Below are positions 18,153 through 27,492 of a DNA stretch of 64,000 nucleotides, piece after piece. The stretch is taken from positions 124,001 through 188,000 of the forward strand of contig NZ_SWLZ01000005.1 in NCBI RefSeq assembly GCF_005502275.1, read 5' to 3'. The DNA is from Robertmurraya siralis (GTDB lineage: Bacteria; Bacillota; Bacilli; Bacillales; Cytobacillaceae). A program made the translations under genes and the position numbers. The notes beneath the pieces are model-generated. The model was not told the origin of the DNA. It searched no databases and saw nothing but the letters and a program-made list of their open reading frames with translations. Within the stretch, counting starts at the first letter, position 1. Every line of letters begins with the position of its first letter.

Positions 18153-18280
18153 TATCGGCGATATTTTCGATATATCGGCGAAAAACGGAATTTATCGGCG
18201 TTTATGAAAATATATCGGCGAAACATAAGATTTATCGGCGAAACATAAGATATATCGGCGAAAAAACAATTATATCGGCG
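18153..18280. repeat. helically spaced array B: TATCGGCG core, seven copies, exact 20-bp period
   Basis: TATCGGCG begins at 18153, 18173, 18193, 18213, 18233, 18253 and 18273: six consecutive steps of exactly 20 bp. Most copies read TATCGGCGAAA. The 12-bp spacers are A-rich and mostly differ. The array lies between the stop of the glycosyltransferase gene and the hairpin at 18063-18095. The core resembles the complement of array A's core (TATCGGTC). Confidence 0.92.
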
Positions 18281-18298
18281 AAACGTCCAAAGCACTCA

Positions 18299-19471
18299 TT
18301 ACTTTTCTAAAGCCGATAGATAAATTTGTTCGTACTTCTCCGCTGCGGCTAAATGGGAATATTGTTCCTCGATCTTTTTTCGTGCTTGTTCCGCTAGGCT
18401 TGCTCCTTTAGTCGGGTTTTCAAGCAGAGCGATCATCGCCTCGCTTAATTGTTCCACATTGCGTTCCTCCACGAGGAGACCGTCTTTTTCATGCTCGACG
18501 ATTTCTTTTAAGCCGCCGACTGCGCAGGCGATAAGGGGAACACCGGAACCCATTGCCTCAAGGGCGGAGATCGATGTCGCTTCTTCTACCCCTGCCGAGT
18601 GAATGCTTGGCACAAGAACGACGTCAGAAAGGGCAAAATAATCCTTGACCTTGCTGTGGGGAATCGCCCCTAATAATTGCGCGTTCTCCGTTAGTCCTTT
18701 TTCCGCAATCAGGTTTTTCAACTCTTCGTATGCTTCGCCCATTCCTGCATAGACAAGCTTCGCATTGGGAAATTGCTCCAATACCTTCGGCAAGGCTAGA
18801 GCCGGATAAATCACCCCGTTTTTCTTCGTTAAACGGCGTGGTACGAAGAAAATTTGCTCGTCCTCCTTAAAGCCGTATTGGCGGCGAAGTTCACTTTTTC
18901 TCTCAACTGCTGGCTTGAAATCATGGATATCAATGAAATTTCGAATCGCATTTCCTTCGACGCCTGCCTGGTTATACACATAGTCCTTAATTCTTTGATC
19001 GACAGTAATGACTTTTCTAGTGCTTTTAAAGGCTTTTTTCTCCATCTCTTGTAGGAATTTCGCCTCATCGCTGTTTTCGCTCACAGAGCCGGCACTTACT
19101 GCTTCAAAAGCCATATATCCGTGCACCGTTGAAACGGTCGGAATCCCTGATTCAATCGAAGCGAAGGTAGCAAAGACGTCCTGAGCATTGATAATATCGT
19201 AGCCTTGACCCTTTCGCTCTGCAATCAGCTCCTCAAGCATTTTCTGTCTCGCTTTACGGCTCCAAATAATTCCTTTGCCTTTTTTAAATTTATTGAGAAC
19301 GAAGCTAGGTCCTCGCGCATACCATTTTCTTTTCCAGCTTGGTGCGTCGCTGAATGAAACGATATCCACTTCATGTCCTCTTGCTTCAAGCCCGGCTTTT
19401 AACGTGGTGACATGGGTAGATAAGCCGCCAGCATGGGGGTAATCAAAAACGGTTGTAATTAAAATTTTCAT
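18299..19471 (-). CDS. GT4-family glycosyltransferase
   Basis: A 390-residue cytoplasmic GT-B fold enzyme. The acceptor-side domain has a glycine-rich loop (YPHAGGLSTHVTTL). The donor-side domain has the family pattern VPRRLTKKNGV, then LVPSIHSAGVEEATSISALE with the paired glutamates, and GGLKEIVEHEKDG. It would transfer a sugar from a nucleotide donor to a lipid-linked acceptor. It lies 62 bases downstream of csaB on the same strand, so a role in the secondary wall polymer is likely. Donor and acceptor cannot be told from sequence. Confidence 0.85.
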   Translation of the reverse strand: MKILITTVFDYPHAGGLSTHVTTLKAGLEARGHEVDIVSFSDAPSWKRKWYARGPSFVLNKFKKGKGIIWSRKARQKMLEELIAERKGQGYDIINAQDVFATFASIESGIPTVSTVHGYMAFEAVSAGSVSENSDEAKFLQEMEKKAFKSTRKVITVDQRIKDYVYNQAGVEGNAIRNFIDIHDFKPAVERKSELRRQYGFKEDEQIFFVPRRLTKKNGVIYPALALPKVLEQFPNAKLVYAGMGEAYEELKNLIAEKGLTENAQLLGAIPHSKVKDYFALSDVVLVPSIHSAGVEEATSISALEAMGSGVPLIACAVGGLKEIVEHEKDGLLVEERNVEQLSEAMIALLENPTKGASLAEQARKKIEEQYSHLAAAEKYEQIYLSALEK

Positions 19472-19533
19472 TTTATCTTCTCCTCAGGTATTGTTCGTGT
19501 GAAACGGCCTCCTTCGCTACACAAAAACCTGCC

Positions 19534-20643
19534 CTATTTTAAAAAGTGTTCCTTCAATAAATCGATATTTTCCATTGCGTCTTGACGCATTTTAGCTGCC
19601 TGTTCTTCGATGCGGGAGCTGAGCACAGCTCGCTTGCTGAAGACAGTGCGAGCATTATCCACTAGCTTTTGCCCGTCAAGCTCCTCTAGTTGGAAGGAAT
19701 ATTCCCACATTCCTGAACGTTTCAGCAAGCTTTCTACCTTTTTATCGTAGCTAATGCCGATATGGGGAACAGCTACTAAAGCAGAAAAGATCAGGGAATG
19801 GAGCCTTAATCCAATTGTGATCTCACACTCGGCAATAAAATTTAAATATTGATTTGGTGAAAAATCGGGTCCTAACACATGACAATGCTCTTTATACTTC
19901 ATTTGCTCTAACACATGGTTCGATGCGCGTACGTCATGATGCCCTTCCATCGGAACGAAGACAGGAGTAACGCCGTCTTGTTCAATTAACTCGTCTAATG
20001 CCCTGCCAATTTCCTCATAATGAGCCGTGTGCTGAAACCATGGACGAACGGAAACGGCCAAGATTTTTTCATCCCCCCGTAAAGGAAGGCTCTTCATGCA
20101 GGCGTCATCCTCCTTCTTTTTAAAGGCGAAGACGATATCTGCCGTGACTTTTGATTCCGGGCGATTGACGCCAAGCTTATGAAGCAAGTCTTTCGAGAAC
20201 TGATCACGCACGGTAACGAAATCAGCCATATTGGCAAAAATCTTCATTAAAATTTTTCCCCATAAACTATTAACGGGACCAATCCCTTGGGAAAAAAACA
20301 TGACCTTTGTTCCACATAGTTTCGCTAAGAATACAATTAATAAATAATACGGCAATGGCCCGAACAGAAATTTTGTCGGGTATGTATCTTGAAGAAGGCC
20401 GCCGCCACCGCTAATCAGCAGATCAGCTTCCTTTAACGCTTTAACTTTTCCTTTAAAATCATGACGCCAACCACGATAGACACTTTTTACTTGATGAGTT
20501 TCGGCAGTTTTATTTGGGGACAATGAAAAAACCGTGATCTCTGGATCGGGTAATTCTTCCTTAAGATTATCGACGATTGCCTCAAGAATCGCCTCATCTC
20601 CAGTGTTCCCAAGACCGTAAAAACCTGAAATAACAACTTTCAA
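19534..20643 (-). CDS. csaB: polysaccharide pyruvyl transferase CsaB
   Basis: A 369-residue enzyme of the polysaccharide pyruvyl transferase family, with the CsaB-type start VVISGFYGLGNTGDEAILEA and the motifs LISGGGGLLQD, FSQGIGPV and GLRLHSLIFSAL. CsaB adds ketal pyruvate to the secondary cell wall polysaccharide, the modification that SLH domains recognise. It therefore explains the many SLH proteins in this window. It is divergent from the dehydrogenase gene, with a 184-base shared upstream region. ATG 20643 is preceded by AAGGAGG-like sequence (GGATTCC context, AGGAGGATT on the minus strand). Confidence 0.93.
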   Translation of the reverse strand: MKVVISGFYGLGNTGDEAILEAIVDNLKEELPDPEITVFSLSPNKTAETHQVKSVYRGWRHDFKGKVKALKEADLLISGGGGLLQDTYPTKFLFGPLPYYLLIVFLAKLCGTKVMFFSQGIGPVNSLWGKILMKIFANMADFVTVRDQFSKDLLHKLGVNRPESKVTADIVFAFKKKEDDACMKSLPLRGDEKILAVSVRPWFQHTAHYEEIGRALDELIEQDGVTPVFVPMEGHHDVRASNHVLEQMKYKEHCHVLGPDFSPNQYLNFIAECEITIGLRLHSLIFSALVAVPHIGISYDKKVESLLKRSGMWEYSFQLEELDGQKLVDNARTVFSKRAVLSSRIEEQAAKMRQDAMENIDLLKEHFLK

Positions 20644-20827
20644 AAAAGGAATCCTCCTTACGGATAAAAATAAATTTAGTTCAATAGAAAGCCAACCTTT
20701 ATTTTATCATCAGAATACGTGACATTCAATGTAATTGGTGCAAGGTTTGGCGGAATTTGTTATACTATGTTAGGATTAAAACCAAATTAATGAATAGAGA
20801 AACTTGACTGAAAAGAGGTCCTAAAGG

Positions 20828-22102
20828 ATGAAGAAAATCTGTGTTGTTGGTTTAGGATATATTGGATTACCAACATCGGCGGTCTTTGCTCGCGCTGGTT
20901 ATGACATTGTTGGTGTTGATATTAGCGAGCGAGTAGTGAATATGTTGAATCAAGGTGAAATTCATATAGAAGAAGTTGGTCTGCCTGAATTGGTGAAGGA
21001 AGTTGTCGAAAAAGGCAAATTAAGAGCATCTGTAACACCGGAGAAAGCAGATGTCTTCATTATTGCTGTGCCAACGCCGATTCACGAAGATCTCTCGGCT
21101 AATGTCGATTACGTGATCGATGCGACAAAGGCAATTGTCCCATTTTTGGAGAAGGGCAATGTCGTCATCGTCGAATCAACGATTCCGCCGAGAACGATGG
21201 ATGATATCGTTGCGCCAATTCTTCAGGAAGCAGGATTCAATACAATGGATGATATTTATTTAGCTCATTGTCCAGAGCGGGTACTTCCAGGACGTATTTT
21301 AATTGAGCTTATTGAAAACACGAGGATTGTTGGGGGAACAACGCCTGAAGCAGCGAAGCGGGCAGCGGATGTTTATCGTACGATCGTGACAGGTGATGTG
21401 ATTGAGACCGAAGCGGTGACAGCGGAAATGTCGAAATTAATGGAGAACACCTTCAGAGATGTGAACATTGCATTGGCCAATGAATTGGTGAAAATTTCAA
21501 GTCGACTTGGCGTCAATGCCCATAAAGTCATTGAATTGGCTAATAAGCACCCGCGCGTCAATATTCACCAGCCAGGTCCTGGCGTTGGTGGACATTGCCT
21601 TGCCGTTGATCCTTATTTCATTGTTGAGAAGGCCCGTGAGGAATCTCCGCTCATTAAATTATCAAGGGATATTAATAATTCAATGCCGCACTTTGTCGTC
21701 GAAAATGTGGAGAAGCTGACGGTTGAATTAAAGGAGCCAAAAATTGCGGTATTTGGGTTAACGTATAAGGGAAATATTGATGATGTACGAGAAAGCCCGG
21801 CGCTTGAAATTGTCGAAATGCTCATGGGCAACCCGCGTTTTCATATTAACGTATGGGATCCCCATGTCAAGCAGGAGCAAGTGGGCTTTGATTTACATTC
21901 ATTTGAAGAAGCGGTAACGGGAGCGCATCTCGTTTTAATCCTTGCTGATCACCAAGAGTTTAAAGTGCTGACCGAGGACAGCTTTGCTGCGATGAAAACA
22001 GCGGTTGTATTTGATACGAAAAACTGTTTGCATTTACAGTCTGAAAAGGTTCAAGTGCTTAAGCTAGGAAACTTAAGAGAACTTAGAACAATACAGGAAT
22101 AG
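20828..22102 (+). CDS. wecC: nucleotide-sugar dehydrogenase, UDP-ManNAc dehydrogenase type
   Basis: A 424-residue NAD-dependent four-electron dehydrogenase. The N-terminal Rossmann motif is VVGLGYIGLPTSAVFA. The catalytic Cys is in PGVGGHCLAVDPYF, and the C-terminal UDP-binding domain has GLTYKGNIDDVRESPA. The sequence pattern fits the WecC branch, which converts UDP-ManNAc to UDP-ManNAcA, better than the UDP-glucose branch, but substrate assignment by eye is not certain. It is the first gene of a six-gene rightward operon ending at 27386. No 2-epimerase that would make its substrate is in the window. Confidence 0.85.
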   Translation: MKKICVVGLGYIGLPTSAVFARAGYDIVGVDISERVVNMLNQGEIHIEEVGLPELVKEVVEKGKLRASVTPEKADVFIIAVPTPIHEDLSANVDYVIDATKAIVPFLEKGNVVIVESTIPPRTMDDIVAPILQEAGFNTMDDIYLAHCPERVLPGRILIELIENTRIVGGTTPEAAKRAADVYRTIVTGDVIETEAVTAEMSKLMENTFRDVNIALANELVKISSRLGVNAHKVIELANKHPRVNIHQPGPGVGGHCLAVDPYFIVEKAREESPLIKLSRDINNSMPHFVVENVEKLTVELKEPKIAVFGLTYKGNIDDVRESPALEIVEMLMGNPRFHINVWDPHVKQEQVGFDLHSFEEAVTGAHLVLILADHQEFKVLTEDSFAAMKTAVVFDTKNCLHLQSEKVQVLKLGNLRELRTIQE

Positions 22103-22114
22103 GAAGTATTCTAT

Positions 22115-22828
22115 ATGGAGAAAGAACAATATTTAGGCGTTGACGTCTCCCTTTTAACATACGATGAGATTCTTGCTGCTACGAAAGAGCGAATTGCCAA
22201 AGGGGAGCAGTCGACCATTATTGCCGTCAATCCTGAAAAAGTGATTGTCGCCAATCAAGATCCGCTCGTAAAGGAGCTTATTAACGGCTCGACCTTTCAA
22301 ATTCCCGATGGAGTTGGCATCTTGCTCGCATCAAAGCTAAAAGGCGGCAAGCTAAAGGAACGCGTCACAGGGGTTGACATGATGGAAAGACTGCTCCAGT
22401 TTGCCGCACAAGAAGGACATGGCGTCTTTTTCTACGGCGCAAAAGAGGAAGTCGTCTCAGAAGCGAAGCGGAAATTGGAAGAACGCTACCCATCATTACA
22501 GATTGTAGGCTATGAAAATGGCTATGTGACCGATCATGAAAAACTGGTCGAAAGCATCAATCAATCGGGTGCGACCCTCTTATTTGTTGCATTAGGAAGT
22601 CCAAAGCAGGAATTATGGATACGCGAGCATATGCCTAAGCTCAATGTTAAAGTCTTTCAAGGAGTTGGTGGAAGCTTTGATGTCTTTGCTGGAAAAGTCA
22701 AAAGAGCGCCCCTGTTCTTTAGAAAGCTTGGCTTAGAATGGTTCTACCGTCTCATGAAGGAACCGAAAAGGTTGAAGCGGCAACTAAATTTACCTCGATT
22801 CTTGTGGAGAGTTTTAAAGGATCGCTAA
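22115..22828 (+). CDS. tagA: TagA-family N-acetylmannosaminyltransferase
   Basis: A 237-residue WecG/TagA/CpsF glycosyltransferase. Conserved stretches are AVNPEKVIVANQDP, IPDGVGILLASKL, RVTGVDMMERLL and LFVALGSPKQELWI. TagA adds ManNAc to undecaprenyl-PP-GlcNAc, the product of TagO (encoded at 59382). Thr and Asp residues of the active site lie in RVTGVD. The gene begins 12 bases after wecC with AGGAAG upstream. Whether it serves wall teichoic acid or the pyruvylated polymer cannot be told directly; the csaB context favours the latter. Confidence 0.88.
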   Translation: MEKEQYLGVDVSLLTYDEILAATKERIAKGEQSTIIAVNPEKVIVANQDPLVKELINGSTFQIPDGVGILLASKLKGGKLKERVTGVDMMERLLQFAAQEGHGVFFYGAKEEVVSEAKRKLEERYPSLQIVGYENGYVTDHEKLVESINQSGATLLFVALGSPKQELWIREHMPKLNVKVFQGVGGSFDVFAGKVKRAPLFFRKLGLEWFYRLMKEPKRLKRQLNLPRFLWRVLKDR

Positions 22829-22840
22829 GGAGTAGAAAGC

Positions 22841-23884
22841 ATGATTCGATTCTATCAAAAAGGCGACGAACATGAAATCAATGCGCTGTTTTTCGAAGTA
22901 TTTGGAAAACAGCGCTCCCTTTTGCATTGGAATTGGAAGTTTATGGACAACCATTTGCAGCAATCCCTCATCCTTATCGATGAGCAAGAGGGGCAACTAG
23001 CTGGACATGTTGCCTTAGTTCCAAGTGAAGCGAAATGGCATGATCGAGAAGTGAAGCTTGGGGCGAGAAATGACACAATGGTTTCCCCGAAATTTCGTGG
23101 GAAAGGAATTTATGGCGACCTGAACAAGGCATTAATTTCTTCCTCAAAACAACATGATTACGATTATTTATACGGCTACCCGGCAGAAAAAGCAAAAAAG
23201 CTCTTTATCCGTTATACCGATGCGACGGAAATAGCGCAAATTCCGCGCCTGATGAGAATTAATCGTTTGTCAGCTTTAGTCATGAATCGAATTCCATTAT
23301 TAAAGCTGGCAAAACCGATTTTCTTATTGCTTGATCGTTTTTTTACGGTAAAAGAGTCGAAGCCTCCTGCAGCATTTGAGATCAAATCGATTACCCACTG
23401 CGGTTCGGAATTTGATCAGCTATGGGAGCAGGCGAAAAATGTGGCCCCGATTTTGCTCAAGCGCGATGCGAAATTTCTGAACTGGCGCTTTCACAATCAT
23501 CCAGATCGGAACTATCAAATGCTCGGATTATTTGAAAATGGCACACTTCTCGGTTATGCCGTTATTCATGTAGAGGAAAAGAAGTTCGGCAAAGGAACGG
23601 TGCTAAACGGGACGATCGTCGATCTGTTGGCGATTGAGAAGCGCGCTGTTTGGGATGCGTTAATCCGTGCAACTTTACAAAAACTCCGCCAAGCGGACAT
23701 TATCCAAACATGGGCATTGCCGCATACGGAGCTTTATCCATTGCTGAAACAGCAGCGCTTCGTTCATAAGGATAGTCCCATGTCCTTGGTGGGCAAATAT
23801 ATAAATGAAGATTTACATGAATCAGAGACGACAGATTCTATTGAAAACTGGTATATTACACCAGCGGATGTGGATTCTTTCTAG
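22841..23884 (+). CDS. GNAT-family N-acetyltransferase
   Basis: A 347-residue protein with an N-terminal GNAT fold. The acetyl-CoA loop is VSPKFRGKGIYGDL (the RGKG pattern). The C-terminal half (about 190-345) is a second acyltransferase-like domain, as in two-domain GNAT proteins found in capsule loci. In this operon it probably acetylates an amino sugar, perhaps one freed by the neighbouring PIG-L enzyme; that link is inferred. It starts 12 bases after tagA with AAGGAG upstream. Confidence 0.78.
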   Translation: MIRFYQKGDEHEINALFFEVFGKQRSLLHWNWKFMDNHLQQSLILIDEQEGQLAGHVALVPSEAKWHDREVKLGARNDTMVSPKFRGKGIYGDLNKALISSSKQHDYDYLYGYPAEKAKKLFIRYTDATEIAQIPRLMRINRLSALVMNRIPLLKLAKPIFLLLDRFFTVKESKPPAAFEIKSITHCGSEFDQLWEQAKNVAPILLKRDAKFLNWRFHNHPDRNYQMLGLFENGTLLGYAVIHVEEKKFGKGTVLNGTIVDLLAIEKRAVWDALIRATLQKLRQADIIQTWALPHTELYPLLKQQRFVHKDSPMSLVGKYINEDLHESETTDSIENWYITPADVDSF

Positions 23885-23895
23885 GAGGATGAGAG

Positions 23896-24807
23896 ATGGC
23901 ATCGAATCTGAAAAGGGCGGTTTTGAATTTAGCAAAGCCAATCGTCCTTCCGGTTACAAGAGCAAAATTAAAAAGTTTCTATCAGGGAACCCTACCTCTC
24001 ACACCGATCGGCACAGAAAAAGTATTGGTGTTGGCGCCCCATGTCGACGACGAAACGATCGGGCTTGGCGGAACGCTGAACGAGCATCTGAATAAGGGCG
24101 GGCACGTAACCGTGGCCTATATAACGGATGGCTCAGGCAGCGTCAGCTCCTTGGCGAAAGCAGAGTTGATCCGGAAGCGGAAGGAAGAAGCGGAAGCGGT
24201 GCAAAAGCTGTTCGGCTTTCAAAGCATCCGCTATTTAGATTTGCCCGATGGCAAGATTGAAAGCAACGACGACTCTCGCACGCTCATGCTTGAACTGCTT
24301 GAGGACGTTCGTCCAGAGATTGTTTATTGTCCAACCTTTGTGGATTGTCACCCTGATCATGTCGCAACGGGCAGGATCTTAGCCGATGTGCTCGCCAGCG
24401 AGGACAGCACGACTGTTCAGTCGGTTCGTTTATATGAAATCAATTGCCCGATTCCTCCGAATGAAATCAATGTTGTCGTCAATATTACGGATTCCTTGGC
24501 GAAAAAGGAAGAGGCTGTGGAAATTTTCCAATCGCAGGCAATTGATTTTGATGGCTTTATTGAATTGAGCAAACTAAAAGCAGAGCTAACAAAGGAAGCC
24601 AATGTTCGTGCAGTTGAAACCTTTTTACAAATTCCAGCTGTCCACTATCCTGCTCAATTTCAAGAGGTCGACAAGGACAAGCACCGCTATTCACAACTTT
24701 TTAAGCAAGTTAATAAAGCGGTCACCCTCTTGTGGGGAATCTTTAAAAACTTAGAATTAAAGAAACAAATTTACGGCAATCGTCATAAGGAGACAAAGGG
24801 AGCATGA
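23896..24807 (+). CDS. PIG-L family zinc deacetylase
   Basis: A 303-residue enzyme of the LmbE/PIG-L family, which removes acetyl groups from N-acetylated sugars. The metal site is visible as VLAPHVDDETIGLGG, with further conserved segments YITDGSGS and CHPDHVATGRIL. The wall polymers of Bacillus with CsaB often contain de-acetylated glucosamine, so this fits the operon. The stop overlaps the next gene's ATG by four bases (ATGA at 24804-24807), a sign of coupled translation. AGGAGG precedes the ATG at 23896. Confidence 0.88.
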   Translation: MASNLKRAVLNLAKPIVLPVTRAKLKSFYQGTLPLTPIGTEKVLVLAPHVDDETIGLGGTLNEHLNKGGHVTVAYITDGSGSVSSLAKAELIRKRKEEAEAVQKLFGFQSIRYLDLPDGKIESNDDSRTLMLELLEDVRPEIVYCPTFVDCHPDHVATGRILADVLASEDSTTVQSVRLYEINCPIPPNEINVVVNITDSLAKKEEAVEIFQSQAIDFDGFIELSKLKAELTKEANVRAVETFLQIPAVHYPAQFQEVDKDKHRYSQLFKQVNKAVTLLWGIFKNLELKKQIYGNRHKETKGA

Positions 24808-25904
24808 AGATATTACATGTCATTAGTGGTGGAGAAACCGGAGGATCGAGGAAGCATCTCGTCACGCTGCTTGCACAATTTCCGAAAGAAATGGTGACAT
24901 TGGCTGTCTTTCAAGAAGGGGCTCTCGCCGAAGAAGCGCGGGAAGCAGGCATCCAAGTGGAAGTGTTCAAACAGTCTTCACGATACGACCTCTCGATCCT
25001 GAACCGCCTTGTCCGTTTTGTGCAAGAGGAAAACTTTGATATCCTTCATACCCATGGTCCGCGAGCCAATTTATTTGGAATTTACGTTTCATTGCGTTCC
25101 CAGATTAAATGGGTCACGACCGTTCACAGTGATCCCATGCTCGACTTCATGAAGTCTGGGCTAAAGGGAACGATTTTTACAAAGCTTCATCTTCTCGCAT
25201 TAAAAAGAATGGATTACTACTTTGCTGTATCGGCATTATTTAAAGAAAATTTAGTGAAGATGGGGATCCCTTCCGAGAAAATTAAAACGATTTATAATGG
25301 AATTGAGTTTAACGAACTGTCGGCTACCCCGATCAAGCGGGAAAGTTTGGGCATAGGCGAAGAGGACTTTGTCATGACGATGGTGGCGAGACTGCATCCG
25401 GTCAAAGGCCATGAAGTCGTCTTTCAGGCGTTAAAGGAAGTGCAATTGCCGCAAGTAAAGCTGCTCCTTGTGGGCGATGGTCCGATTAAGGAAGAATTGC
25501 ACGCCAAGGTGAAAGCTTTAAATATCGAAACTGAGGTGAAATTCCTCGGCTTTCGTGATGATGTTGATGCCCTTTATGCGACATCGAATCTCGCGCTGCT
25601 GGCTTCATATAGTGAAAGCTTTCCACTCGCCTTGCTTGAAGCAGCGAATCAAAGGTTGCCGCTCATTACAACAGATGTTGGCGGCGTCCGTGAACTCGTC
25701 CGTACCGATGAAACAGGTTGGATCGTTCCGATTAAAGATGCGGAGGCGCTCGCTGCGGCGATCAATAGTGCATATGCCCGTTGGCAAGAAGGGATACTAA
25801 CGGAGATGGGAGAGAGACTATACGATCACGCATCCCAACATTTTTCTTTAAACCATCTATATAGAGAGATAATCGAAACATATGAAAAAATGATCATTGT
25901 CTAG
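24804..25904 (+). CDS. GT4-family glycosyltransferase
   Basis: A 366-residue GT-B glycosyltransferase with the N-terminal loop ISGGETGGSRKHLVTLL. The donor-binding domain contains MVARLHPVKGHEVV, LLLVGDGPIKEEL, LLASYSESFPLALLEAAN and TTDVGGVRELV, the classic GT4 series. It overlaps the deacetylase gene and is likely translated together with it. The sugar donor is unknown. It is the second GT4 enzyme of the locus, after the one at 18299. Confidence 0.88.
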   Translation: MKILHVISGGETGGSRKHLVTLLAQFPKEMVTLAVFQEGALAEEAREAGIQVEVFKQSSRYDLSILNRLVRFVQEENFDILHTHGPRANLFGIYVSLRSQIKWVTTVHSDPMLDFMKSGLKGTIFTKLHLLALKRMDYYFAVSALFKENLVKMGIPSEKIKTIYNGIEFNELSATPIKRESLGIGEEDFVMTMVARLHPVKGHEVVFQALKEVQLPQVKLLLVGDGPIKEELHAKVKALNIETEVKFLGFRDDVDALYATSNLALLASYSESFPLALLEAANQRLPLITTDVGGVRELVRTDETGWIVPIKDAEALAAAINSAYARWQEGILTEMGERLYDHASQHFSLNHLYREIIETYEKMIIV

Positions 25905-25965
25905 ACGCATAAATTCATGTAAGCTATACAAGGAAATGCGTGATTTTGAATAAGGGAGTAACAGA

Positions 25966-27357
25966 ATGGAGAATAAAAACACGATAACTTACTATTTAGT
26001 AGTACTTAGTTTATTTTTAATACCGATTGTTTATTTTAAAACGTATGTGGGCCCCATCCCACTTTCCATTGAGATTATTTTAATTCCACTTGTAACACTA
26101 GCTGCCATTTACGAATTTCTAAAGGGGAAAATTCGCTTAAATGATTTCAAGGTGTTGCCTCTAGCGTTAGCATTTGCGTTGTTTTTCATCATCTCGGCCA
26201 TCTCCGTCATACATGCGGTCGATTTAAAATCAGCCGTTATGGAAATAGCGCGCTACTTATCCTACGTCGTTCTATTTCTGATTGTCGCGAAGGTTGATTT
26301 TTCGAAGAAGCAATATTTAGGCTTTGGCCTGGCATTTGGTGCCGCTGTTGTCATCATTGGCGCATTCGGGATTATTCAATACATCTTTGGCATCTCCCTT
26401 AATACAGCAGGGCTTTACGCATTGCAAGAAGCAAAGGGAAGAGTCGATTCAACCCTTGTTAATCCCAATTATTATTCTGCGTTCTTAAATTATATTATTC
26501 CAACATTAATTTTGCTTTCTGTTGTCTATTTCAAGAATCGTACTGTCCAATTGCTCATTTTTGCCGTCTATGGCATTTATGTTGTCAACGTCATCTTAAC
26601 GTATACACGCGCTGCTTGGGTCACAATGGCCTGCGCCTTTATCTTAATGGTCCTGTTAATTCCAAAGCAGTTCTTAAAAAATGTGATCAAGCCGCATATT
26701 TTCATTTCTTTTGTCATTTTAATCACTGTCGTCTTCTTTTTACCGGACTTTCAGTCGCGGGCAAACTCGGCCTTATATGCAATCGAGAAATTATTGCCTA
26801 GCGGCGTCTCCCTCAACATTGCCAAAGGAGATCCGGAAGACCTAGAAGGTGATGATGGTGAACTGCTGGAAGAAGAGGACGAAATCGAGGATGCGACGAC
26901 AAGCAGAGCGGTTGTCTCGAGAACAACCTTATGGAAAACGGGCTGGTTTATGCTTAGAGATAACCCGGTTCTCGGCGTTGGAATGGGAAATTACACCGCC
27001 AACTATAAGGAATATGTAGAGAAGTATCCAGAGCTATATATTGGCCATGACAGCTACTCTGTTCACAACTCCTATCTGAAAGTGGGAGCAGAAACCGGCT
27101 TTATCGGCTTAGCCGCTTTTCTTCTTATTTATATCATGTACTTCCTGACCCTAATCAAGCTGTATTTTAAACAGAACCTATTAGGAAAAGTACTGGCAAT
27201 CGGTTTATTTGTTGGAAGCGTCTGTTACATGGTACAAAACCTGTCGAACAACTTAATCTTTATACCGCAGCTGAACGTTACCTTCTGGTTAACCGCCGGC
27301 TTAATGTTAGCCTTCCTGCATAAAAACAAACAGGAGCAAGAGCGGATACATTTTTAA
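25966..27357 (+). CDS. O-antigen ligase/Wzy-like polymerase
   Basis: A 463-residue integral membrane protein with about 11-12 helices. The large loop typical of the Wzy/WaaL (O-antigen ligase) family lies between helices at about 265-370. The family pattern GVGMGNYTANYKEY followed by VHNSYLKVGAETGFIG is clear. It would polymerise lipid-linked repeat units outside the membrane or ligate them. The loop carries an unusual acidic stretch (GDDGELLEEEDEIED). It is the last gene of the operon, 61 bases after the glycosyltransferase gene. Confidence 0.86.
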   Translation: MENKNTITYYLVVLSLFLIPIVYFKTYVGPIPLSIEIILIPLVTLAAIYEFLKGKIRLNDFKVLPLALAFALFFIISAISVIHAVDLKSAVMEIARYLSYVVLFLIVAKVDFSKKQYLGFGLAFGAAVVIIGAFGIIQYIFGISLNTAGLYALQEAKGRVDSTLVNPNYYSAFLNYIIPTLILLSVVYFKNRTVQLLIFAVYGIYVVNVILTYTRAAWVTMACAFILMVLLIPKQFLKNVIKPHIFISFVILITVVFFLPDFQSRANSALYAIEKLLPSGVSLNIAKGDPEDLEGDDGELLEEEDEIEDATTSRAVVSRTTLWKTGWFMLRDNPVLGVGMGNYTANYKEYVEKYPELYIGHDSYSVHNSYLKVGAETGFIGLAAFLLIYIMYFLTLIKLYFKQNLLGKVLAIGLFVGSVCYMVQNLSNNLIFIPQLNVTFWLTAGLMLAFLHKNKQEQERIHF

Positions 27358-27386
27358 AATAAGCACCCATTTAGGGTGCTTATTTT
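27357..27386 (+). terminator. terminator of the wall-polymer operon
   Basis: AATAAGCACCC and GGGTGCTTATT pair around a short loop, followed by TT with further A/T. It overlaps the stop codon of the polymerase gene. Confidence 0.88.
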
Positions 27387-27492
27387 ATTGATCTGAAAGC
27401 ACTCTCAAGCATATTTTCAAAAGTGTTATATTTTGATACATGAGGAAAATATAGATAATTTATTTCCTAGATTAACTTTTTAATAAAAAAAC

